A stretch of 64,000 nucleotides of DNA from positions 82,699,909 through 82,763,908 of the forward strand of contig CM033714.1 in assembly GCA_019671005.1 (NCBI GenBank), written 5' to 3'. Made by a program: the position numbers and the translations under genes. Every line of letters starts with the position of its first letter. Position 1 is the first letter of the stretch. This document shows positions 54,653 through 64,000 of this stretch, in pieces. The stretch comes from Hibiscus mutabilis. Lineage: Eukaryota; Streptophyta; Magnoliopsida; Malvales; Malvaceae. Under the pieces are notes generated by a model. The model had not been told where the DNA came from. It worked only from the letters and a program-made list of their open reading frames with translations, and did not search any database.

Positions 54653-57346
54653 TGTGACACCCCTTTCCCGGCCTGATAGAGAACCGGGTCGGAAAGCGTT
54701 ATCGGAAAACATATTCAAAAATTAAAACCTTAATTGGAGTCGGAAACTTATTAGGAAGTTCTAATATTCTTATTTAAGGCTCTAGTGAACCTAATCATCA
54801 ATTACTGACTCAATATGGGGTCAATTTTAAACTTTAACAAACTTAGGGACTAAATTACAGATTTCATAAATTAGCGATCTAATTCTGAATTCTTTATTAC
54901 CAACTTGTAATTAGACTTACCAATTGATAATCTGTGAAATTTCGTTACTATCGGATATCGTTAACCTAATCAATTAGGCCGTATAGTTATTAGTGACCAA
55001 TTTGCAAACTGCCTAAAACTTCTTTTTTACTCTTTATAACATAATTAACTAACATCGTATCGATACCCTAAGAACCGTATCGATACGCTAAGCCTAATTT
55101 CAAATTTCTAGATTAGAATGATGTCAAACTCGTACCGATACAGCTAATCCAGTATTGATACGTGTTGACCCCGTATCGGTACGCTCTATGACCGTATCGA
55201 TACCATTTTTCAATCCAGATTCCAGTGACCAAAATTCTTATCCATATGCCCTGCTTCATTAATCCAATTTATGCCTAGCCGTATCGATATGTCATCACCC
55301 ATATCGATACGCCCTAACCTGTAATGATAGAATTTTGCTGGTTTTTATTCGATTTTCCCATCCAAAACGTTAATCAAATTTTACTAAACTTTACCAACGA
55401 CCTTAAAAACAGTATTTCTAGTTGCGTGTCAAATTTTAGGATATTTCGAATCTGTTTACTACGACTTTACCAATTAGTGTATTTAAGCTTCTTTTAACTA
55501 GGTTACCAACCCTAAAACATACCATATTACACATACATCACTTAGGCTCTATTGGGCTATTACAAACATATCAAAATAGGTTATTTCAACACATTTAGAC
55601 CTTATGCCACCTTACTAGGAGTTCGGAAACGAAAGTAAACATACATATGGTAACGAAGGTGACTTGTAACCGTAGATTACACGATCAGAGCTCAGAATGC
55701 TTCAAGGTCCTGAAATGCATGAGACATACACATATGTTAGGCTTATTTAGCCTAGTGAGGTAGTCATAACAAGCGTAAAGTAATCAAGTGTCATGAATAG
55801 CATACTATGATCATGAACAACATATCATCATACTTAAATATCATAATTACACTATTAATCACATAAGTCTCATGCTTAAGTCATTTATCCCACTTTCACA
55901 TAAACATATCAAAGTTTAACACATACCAATCCCTTTGGACATAGTAACAAATGGATACGCTGATTCCCCTCTACACCAACACATATATTGGAAAATAGGT
56001 CGTAGCCTTGAGTTGTACCTCTGGATAATTCCCTTACACAATCCATCCTTTTTCCCTCAAGTATAGGCCGTAGCCCCGGACCGTAGTCCAATCCCTTACT
56101 TATACGAGCTTAAATAATCCTATGGCATGCCAATTGTATCCAAAACTCACAAATGTCTAGGGTTCACATATATTATTGTACTTTCTTACCTTTGTGCCCA
56201 TAGGTCATAATAACATATCGAAAACAGAAGTGGGTCGTAGCCCCATAGCATATCATAGTACATGTTTACATCGAATCATCACATAGTCATATCAATTTTA
56301 TATAATATAACATAGTTGTTCACATTTCAACATATTATTTTCATAGTTCATTTATTATCGGATCATATGTCACATTTATATCCAAAATCATATCAAAATG
56401 ACACAAGGGCTTACCCAACCTTACCATTCAAATTTATAGCGGATTGCTCTACTTGAGCTTGACACATTGCATAGCAAACCACAATGATGCAACGGGATGA
56501 CACCGGGCCTATCCCTCAACACGACTACACTCACCTTGATTCTGATGCTCTCGAATTGAAATTTCGTTGCGACTAGCTTCCTTCGGAGATGACAAGGGAT
56601 CCTTCTTCAACACTTGAGCGAGTTATAAGCTTTCAAATGGGGTATTGAAGTCGAACGATGATTGAGGATTGCACCAAGGTGCTAGCTTAGCTAGAGGTTG
56701 AAGACACTAATGGAGGTGTGTGCTTCTTTTGATAGCAAGGTGGGTTTAGTTTATCGGGAGGTTTAAATATAGAAAGATGAAGGAATGAAAGCTTCTCCCT
56801 TTATTATTATTCATATAAAAACCACATCAATTCTTTTAATGATTGCCCACCAAATTTTTGGACTAATAAAAGCATTTCCCTTGGGCAAGGGTTTGCTCAA
56901 TTCAAGGTTATCATCTAATCACTTCTTTTCACTTTGATATAAATCACTTTTCTGATGATTTCACATGGGGATGGTCAAGCAAGGAGGTGAGTAAGCACCT
57001 AGCTTACTTTCCTTCCAATTTTGACTTCAAATAGATTCAAACAGAGGACCCGTATCGATACGCTCGTGACCGTACTGATACGATCATCCCCAAACAGATA
57101 CGTTAGTTATTGACAGTTGGGCCATATCGATACCGTCTTGACCGTATCGATACGCCTAGCTCAGAATTTGCATTTTGGGCTTTGAATTGCATACAAAGAA
57201 GTCATTTTACCTATATAGGACCAAATTATGATTGCATCACAAAAGAGGGGTACAATGGTCATTCATTACATCATTTTACATGTCAGATTTGAATCTTTCG
57301 ATCACCGGAACCTAATTCCAACTAGGCCGGTTTTCGGGATATGACA
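54653..57346 (-). repeat. 5' LTR of the Tekay-like element
   Basis: 2,694 bp starting (minus) TGTCATATCCCGAAAACCGG and ending GGGGTGTCACA. Aligns over its whole length with the 3' LTR, with roughly 5-8 percent differences in the stretches I compared by eye. The GTATCGATAC-like palindromes are present at equivalent positions. Confidence 0.9.
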
Positions 57347-58640
57347 GAAAAAATATCTAGAACAAAATCAACATAAAATAAAACATGCAATAAAAACAAG
57401 ATTTAGTGTGGTTCAACTTTGTTTATCTTTATGGATGAGAGGAATAAATAATCCATTATAAATATAGAGATTAAAAAGAGTACAAATATATAAAATTATG
57501 TATCCCAAAACTCGATGTATTTAAACACCCTTTCAATATATTCATACAATACTCTTCTCTGCAACTTAGTTGTAATAATTATAAAAAATCATAAGAATAA
57601 TTATATCTCTCTAAAAATCCTTTCATATTTCTATAAGGCCTAATACTTAACTATTAATATTTTTCGCTACTATAATTACAATAAAATTTAATTTAATTTA
57701 ATTTAATTATCAACCAAAATATGAATAAATAATTTACAATGCACTTCAAACTAGACTTAGCTCAGAGATGATGTGCTATGACTCGACTGACTTTATCTTA
57801 GACCAACGACAAACTTGTAGCTAGGTAGGTTATTATGACATGTTAAAGCATAATGCCAAGACACAAAAGAAAAGATGCTTTGTGTCTGTGGATGGAACTG
57901 TATTTTTAGCAACTTGAGAACAGCTATGTTCCAAACACTAATTAATACTCCTACTTTGGGATTTTATTTATGACACCACAAGTTCCTTTCCATTCACATC
58001 GCAACGTGTGTGCCACCACACGTTGGCTTGGTAAAGCTGTTATTGTTTTCTTGTGCCGTGCTGTATCGATGGCTGTAAAAAGCTTTGCATTTTGAATTCG
58101 AAGGCTGGTAAATCCTTGTAGAGTAGTGATTATTTAAGGAGAGTAATACATATTTAAGAGCTTAAATGCAATATTAGTTGAAGATTTTTAATTTTTAAAA
58201 AAGACTAAACTATAATTTTAATGGTCGACTAATACCTATTTGAATTTAAAGGATTTTTTCAATAATCAATTGATTTAGAATAGATTCACATAAATTTATT
58301 ATGGAAACGATTTTTTTAATTTAGTTTGTTTTATTTATGTTCCAAATTTTTTTTACTTCATTTGGAACACGGGATTTCATTCATTTGAACCAAAATAAAC
58401 ACTTAGCTTTAATACCTTTAAAATCTAAAGTAATTGTAAAATCATATTTTTGATAGTTAAAAGTGATATACCTTAAATTTAATACTATTAGAATGATTAA
58501 ATTATAAGTTCAACGACGATGAAATTATATTTTATTTTTTAAAAAAGTAACTTTTGTGGATACAGCCTTTCAATTTGGTCTTTAGATTCTCCACGGTGAC
58601 TTTCTCATTCAATGATCCATGTTAGTTAAATTTTACTAGG
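57347..58640. other. AT-rich intergenic DNA
   Basis: No gene recognised. An (AATTT)n microsatellite lies at 57685-57711. Confidence 0.45.
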
Positions 58641-58643
58641 AAA

Positions 58644-58649
58644 TTTATT
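58644..58649 (-). terminator. Putative polyadenylation signal of the ACC oxidase gene
   Basis: AATAAA on the minus strand about 175 nt after the stop codon. Confidence 0.4.
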
Positions 58650-58821
58650 AGTTTCATATATTAAACGCAGCAAGGAGTCTTACACAACAATGGAACTCTC
58701 AGTAGCTTGGTCAAACTACTCAGCTCCAGACTCTAACAGGATCGATCCGTCAACATGTAACAGTTTATATGACTTATTAACATAAACATACTATTAACCC
58801 CATTATTTATCATTTAAGGAC

Positions 58822-59894
58822 TCAAATAGTTGCAATAGCGCCCGAGTTGACGTTTGATTCCATGGCCTTCATGGCCTCGAACCTCGGCTCCTTGGCTTGG
58901 AACTTCAGGCCGGCGTAAAGCTTCATGTAGTCCTCGAACACGAATTTCGGGTACACATCGGCTTCTTCGTCTATCAAAGCCGGAGCTGGATATATAATAG
59001 CATCGCTTCCGGGGTTGTAGAAGGAAGAAATGGACATTCGGGTCCCATCCGTTTGAGCAATCACACGGTGCACCACGCTCTTGTACTTGCCATTGGTGAT
59101 CACCTCGAGTTGGTCGCCGAGGTTGACAACGATGCAGTGTTTCATTGGAGGAACGCCAATCCAATCATCGCCCTTGAGGAGTTGGAGGCCGCTGACTCTG
59201 TCGTCTTGGAAGAGTAATATGATTCCGCCGGCATCCGTGTGTGCCCTTAGGCCTTTGATCAGGTCCGGTTTAGGGCATGGAGGGTAGTTGCTAACTTTGG
59301 TAGCAAAAGTTGGTCCTTTGGCCCCATTGAAGACTTTCTTCAAGTACCCTTGCTCCAACCCAAGATTCTCGCACAATAGGTCCAGCAGCTTCTCAGCCAA
59401 CTTCTCCACTTCCACTTCGAATTGCTTCATCACCTCCCTATAGTCATCTCCGAGATCGGGGATCTCGTTAATGTTCGATTCCGGCAAGTGGCGCACGAAG
59501 AACGTGCTTTCCCAGTCCAAATCGTCGATCTCGGATTCAGCTACTAATTGATCAAGACCCTTGCTTGCCACCATTTCTTTGAACCTTTGCTCCATGCACT
59601 TTTTGTAGTGCTCCTTTGTGTGTTTCTCCACAGCGTCCATCAGCTCATGGGATATCCCATGGTTCATCAGCTTTTCAAAGAGAAAAACAAAAGTAGAAAC
59701 ACAGTGAAGTTTCAGAAGCATTATTACAAACAGTATTAATCTAAAACACACATATGTAAGAGTTGGTTTGGTACCTCAAAGAAACCCCAATTCTCACAAG
59801 CATCTTTGATCATGTCCATGGTGGCTCCTCTCTCATCGCTGTCGATTTTCGATAAATTGATAACGGGGAAAGCGAGCTCCATTGTTTCACCCAT
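58822..59894 (-). CDS. 1-aminocyclopropane-1-carboxylate oxidase (ACC oxidase)
   Basis: Two exons, 59894-59775 and 59670-58822, joined in phase 0 across a 104-nt intron (donor GTACCA, acceptor AAAAG), give 322 residues. The first ATG (59894) has a good context; a second in-frame ATG at 59882 (MELAFPVINL) matches the usual family start. The enzyme is a cytosolic Fe(II)/ascorbate dioxygenase that converts ACC to ethylene. Seen are the DIOX_N region with NWGFFE|LMNHGI, GLRAHTDAGGIILLFQDD with iron ligands His184 and Asp186, SVVHRV with His241, the RMS motif (Arg251, Ser253) and the C-terminal KFQAKEPRFEAMKA needed for activity. These correspond to H177, D179, H234, R244 and S246 of the family. 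Type I by sequence. Most ACC oxidase genes have two or three introns; the second exon here spans all later ones without interruption. No damage seen. Confidence 0.95.
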
Positions 59895-59983
59895 GGTCTC
59901 AAGGTTTGTAGTAAGAACCAATGTGTTTAGTGTTTACGTTTGGTGTGGAGGTTTGTGTGGAGACGAGTTTATGGGAAGGTGCA

Positions 59984-59990
59984 ATTTATA
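59984..59990 (-). promoter_or_regulatory. TATA box of the ACC oxidase gene
   Basis: TATAAAT on the minus strand, 90 bp upstream of the first ATG, giving an expected leader of about 60 nt. Confidence 0.65.
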
Positions 59991-59999
59991 GGCACGGGA

Positions 60000-62924
60000 G
60001 GGGCGAACAGGGGAAACAAACATAAATTTGCGGTCAATACTTCACTAATTGAAGTTTGCCGTTATTATAAACTCGACAACTTTAAGATTACAAGTTCGAA
60101 TTTCTCCTTTTTTTAGAAAGAACCCATGCACTCGATGAGTATGAATGCAAACAAAAATCACTTGTCAGTTTTTGAAGTTCCTATTCATGCATTAACACTA
60201 AAAACTAAACCTTAAGCTCTAAATCTAATTTTTAAATTTTAAAATTTAAACCCTAAAACTAAAACATACACCTTATACTATAATTCTAATCATTAACTCT
60301 AACCTTAAACCCTAAACCTAATTTTTTTAGTGTATAAATATAAATAGCAGACCAAAAAGGAATAGAGAATTTCTATTCGTATGAATGATCGAAGAAGAGT
60401 TTGATTTGGGTACTTTATCCACATTTACATGGCTTAAGATCTAACAAATCAATGCACCTTAACAGTTACCAACATTCCTAATTTTCCATTTGGTAGGATT
60501 ACGTACTGCTCTACCTCACTCATTCGCAAATAAATGTCTCTTCAGGATTCTATAAATAGAAAGTGAAAGCAATAATACACTCAAACTGCAAATCACCGGT
60601 AAAAAAATCCGATTTAAAAGATTGTAATCTCTTAACTGAGGTATTGATTTTATATCTCGTAAAAGAAAAAATTAATATCAAAAAAATGTATTTTTGAGAC
60701 AGTGTTTGATCCGGCTCGACCCCAGACTTAATTATAATCTTGACGACTTTCGAATATCGAGAAGTCTCGAACCAAAGAAAAACAACAATAATAGAAGGGT
60801 TTGATTTCAAAGTGGATACATATGTGATCAGGTCAGATAGTGTTGGTCACGTCAAAGGAGTACCAAACTTGATCAAAACAAGGCATCTAGCTTTCGGCAT
60901 ATATCGACAGTGATAAGCATGACGATGGACTGATATGTTCACGTAAAAGACTAAAGGGATTTCCTTGTGCTTTCAATAATAAACTGCACTCAGTTGTTGG
61001 TCTCTGATGCAAACCGAACCAACCAATCCCCACTGAGTACACTGCATTTTGCTACAAAACATCCATTTCAAAAAATCTATACTCATTATGATCCTTAGGA
61101 ATCGTACTGTTTCTGTCTGAAGTTGAACTTATATTATAAAAAAGTTTGGGTTCGAATTGTGACATTTTAAATGGAATAAATTGAATCAAGAGGAACAACT
61201 TATAAGATAGATAATGGTGGTTATACAAAAAATCTATAAACATTAATCTCTAACCCTAAACTCTGAATCTTTATTTACTATTATTGTTGATTACTTTTTT
61301 ATTTAAATACATTTCATTTTTTAAAGAGTGTCATTAATAGTAAATCTTATATAATAAACTCTAAACACTAACTCTTATATCAAACCCTAAATCTTAATTC
61401 CAAACTTTTATTGTTTGAATAACTAACACATTTAGGATAATTAGGGTTAAAATGTTGCCAGGTGAAATAATTTAGTGATGCGCTTTTATGTTCATTTTAT
61501 TGTTTATGTTTGAAGTTCGTCATTGCTGCTCTCAACGATGTTACCTTTAAGGTTTGGATCTGAATTATTTTCTTGAAAGTTTAATAAGGGACGAAGTTAG
61601 AAACTTGACGTACGAAGGATCAAGATGAAATTATAAATTTTGAAGAGGCCATATCTAAAATATATTATATAATATTATGGAGGGTCTAATATAGCAAAGT
61701 CCCCATTAACAAGGGGCCAAAGTCCTACTTGTCTCATGACTTCATCTCTGAGTACAATGGTGTTATTTAGGGATGAACTGAAGGGTTAGAAGAGTTGTTG
61801 TTATTTTAAAAATTTGAAATTTATATATGTTCATAAAAGTTTTAATTTTTTTATATATTTGTTATTGACAATTTATTTTCATCCTCTAAAATTTTATAAT
61901 TTTTTTTCTAAAATATTATAGATTCACCCTCTAACATAAAATAATATCGTCCTACATGCGACACATATTGATTCATTCTATTATACTTTGTTTTCTGATT
62001 AAGTTGGTGCATATCTATGGTGGATGCGTTGTTGCCCACTTTTCCCTCTTGGGATGGGCACTTTTGTCATCCCTCGTTTTGTGGCATGCAATCAGTTTAC
62101 GTTACCACAACATGTCATGCTCTCCCCCTCAGTGTACGACCCTGATTATTCCCTGCCCTTCTTAAGTCCTTTTGGTAGGGCGGGCAAAATTCAACTATAT
62201 TAAAAAAATAGAATTATTTGATTTGATTTGATTAAATGCAAAAGAAAATTTTGGCTCGAAATTTTTTATACAAAATTTGAGTTATAAAAAGAAAATTTGA
62301 ATAATTTAAATTTTTTAATAATTAGTAGATGAATTTTTAAGTTCGAATCGAGTCTTTTAATTCTGCTTGATATATATATATATATATCAAGAAATATATA
62401 GGTGTATTGTATATGGATATAAAAAATTGTTTAAATTATAACTAATTAGTTTCATAACATTATAAATGTTTACAATTAGATTCGAACAAAAACTCAAACA
62501 ACTTGACTCGAATTTCATAAATTCGACTAAAAAAATTCAAATAAAGTTTGAGTTATAAAATAAAACTCTTTAACTTAAATTTTTTTGACTCGCCTCGATC
62601 GAATATCCACCATACTTTTGTGGACGCAAATCAAAGCCTCGATGGACTAATCTACAAGTTGAACCGTCGAAAACTTTAGCTTTTTGCTCCTTTTCGTACA
62701 AGGAAAAACTCCGGTTGCTTTTTTATGTGTATGGCATTGGATATCTCAAGTTTATTTACCATTTACTAAGGAGTTTGGCAAATTGAGATATGAATTGTGG
62801 GAGTTCTACAACGCTTAATGTTTGGCTATGTAGTTAGAGTGTGCGTTTAATAGTTGAGATAGATGTAAAATGAGTTGTCGATGTATCATGAGGCAATCGA
62901 AGATGATCATCCAACAAGTGTATT
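60000..62924. other. Repeat-rich intergenic DNA
   Basis: No gene recognised. It contains degenerate CCCTAAA-like stretches (60190-60325 and 61245-61410) and a (TA)n run at 62370-62387 that forms a perfect 24-bp palindrome with its flanks. Confidence 0.45.
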
Positions 62925-63442
62925 CAAGGGTGTAAATGAACCGAACTTGAATGAATAATATTGTGTTTGTTTTTTATTTATTTTCGAACGTTCAGTTCGT
63001 GTTTGTTTAACTTTTTAATATTATGTTTGTGTTCGTTTATTTAGTTTTGAATGTGTTTGTGTTCGTTTGTTTAGCTTCACGAACATGTTCGTTTATATAT
63101 CTCGAACACACTCTTTTTACCCTTTCCTTTGCAAGTCAAAGAAAATGGTAAAATTACGCCACTAGTCCCTAAGCTTCTTAGGCCTCACAGTTTGAACTCA
63201 AAAATTCATCATGTGTTTAACTTAGTCTCTACCTTCACCAATATTTAAAATATAAAAAACAGAAGAAAAAGTGAAACTAAATAAATGAGCTTGTTCATGA
63301 ACATAAATAAGCCAAATACTCCTTTGTTCGTGTCCGTTCGTTTATTAAATAAACATAATTTTTTTTCATACTCGCTTATTTAACTTAATAAATGAACATT
63401 ATACGAACAATTCATTGAACGCTCTATTCCTTTACACCCCTA
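62925..63442. mobile_element. hAT-type MITE
   Basis: Left end CAAGGGTGTAAATGAAC and right end (reverse complement) TAGGGGTGTAAAGGAA. Flanking 8-mers AGTGTATT and AATGTTTT agree at 6 of 8 positions. The interior carries many cgttcgtttgttt words. The right half is related to 2850-3073. Confidence 0.6.
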
Positions 63443-64000
63443 AATGTTTTAGTCGATAATTGTTTAGAGTTTATAAAAAGAATTGGATCGTGAAACTTTT
63501 TCATATTTTTCGAAAAGGTAACAAATGTGTCGATCGAATTTGATACAAAATTAAATAAACGATTTGTTATTTCTTGAAAAACCACGTGATAGATCAATCC
63601 CTCCTACAAGTTGATGCTAGTAGGGAGAGACTAATTTTCAAAAGAAGAATAGTGGGGAAAGACTATTTGACTATTTATTATTGGTTTGATACTTTGCTTC
63701 ATTTGACCAATGACCAGCTTTTGGCCTAATAAACTTAATTGTTCTTTTATAGTTTCAAGCTGTTGATATCGGAACAAAAATTCCCACTCTCTTCTCTGTG
63801 TGTATATGTATGCCCAACACAAGATGTTAAATCCTACACTTTAAACATAATTTTTAAATTCTAAATTCTAAACTTTAAAAAATAAACTAAATCCCCAACT
63901 TTAAACTATAATCTTAAATCTTAAAATTATTTTTTAGTATTGAGGCATACATAAAGAAACTAAAAAATGACAGAAAAATTTTGTTCCGAGTTATTTTGCT
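63443..64000. other. AT-rich intergenic DNA at the window end
   Basis: No gene recognised. Another degenerate 'aaactttaaa/taaactaaatcc' stretch lies at 63836-63930. Confidence 0.4.

Larger units (their letters stand above)
43982..57346 (-). mobile_element. Tekay/Del-like Ty3/gypsy retrotransposon with nested hAT
   Basis: Minus-strand element of 13.4 kb: 5' LTR (57346-54653), primer binding site, gag, zinc knuckle, protease, RT, RNase H, integrase with chromodomain-like end, polypurine tract and 3' LTR (46663-43982). The gag start (APIDRLKQHP, YWLENTLKVL), the RT and the GPVAYRLALSEEL..VFHVSML end fit the Tekay/Del chromovirus lineage. All frames are broken. A hAT element of 3,152 bp sits within the gag region. 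Confidence 0.9.

Noticed and set aside
58814..59287. Other open frames over the ACC oxidase gene, on both strands
   Set aside because: Shadow frames of a well-identified coding exon.
62200..62640. Further hAT MITE starting at tagggcgggcaaaattc
   Set aside because: The right end does not form a convincing inverted repeat and no target duplication was seen.

Overview
The window is nuclear DNA of a flowering plant, almost certainly a eudicot. It is strongly AT-rich, its genes have introns with GT/AG borders, and its space is dominated by plant LTR retrotransposons (copia, Athila, Tekay-like Ty3/gypsy), hAT and Mutator-type DNA elements and many short fold-back elements. I cannot name the species from sequence alone.

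Only three host genes look intact. (1) A Raf-like protein kinase of the HT1-like group lies on the minus strand at 6116-7696 (3 exons, 373 aa). (2) A SHOU4/SHOU4L-like two-TM membrane protein, a family linked to cellulose synthase trafficking, lies on the plus strand at 22679-24966 (4 exons, 438 aa). (3) A 1-aminocyclopropane-1-carboxylate (ACC) oxidase, the last enzyme of ethylene synthesis, lies on the minus strand at 58822-59894 (2 exons, 322 aa). A RIN4-like NOI-domain gene at 26545-27582 (minus) is damaged by an internal duplication plus a 4-nt loss. A Noc2-like fragment sits at 5051-5287 and an RNase H-like fragment at 32085-32336.

Layout. 1-2243: a less AT-rich, unidentified block (organellar insertion is one idea). 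2244-2715: 3' end of a copia element. 3231-4774: a long-TIR element. 8974-9489: a hAT-type MITE. 9676-13265: a Mutator-type element with perfect 9-bp target duplication, split by a 2.86-kb solo LTR. 13540-14150: nested inverted and direct repeats. 17559-18213 and 29866-30447: two copies of one hAT MITE family. 30795-31430: a fold-back element with telomere-like repeats. 32337-41745: a decayed Athila element with a truncated 3' LTR. 43982-57346: a complete but decayed Tekay-like element on the minus strand with 2.7-kb LTRs, tRNA-iMet primer site and polypurine tract, interrupted by a 3.15-kb hAT element with a perfect 8-bp target duplication. 60000-64000: repeat-rich intergenic DNA with another hAT MITE.

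The three host genes show no operon-like or pathway link to each other. The most unusual signal is in the transposable elements. Two families of short palindromes recur at near-fixed spacing. GTATCGATAC-like 10-mers sit about 20 nt apart in several unrelated LTRs. TTGCC-NN-GGCAA-like 12-mers sit 17-18 nt apart in clusters along the Athila element, in its LTR and inside its coding regions.
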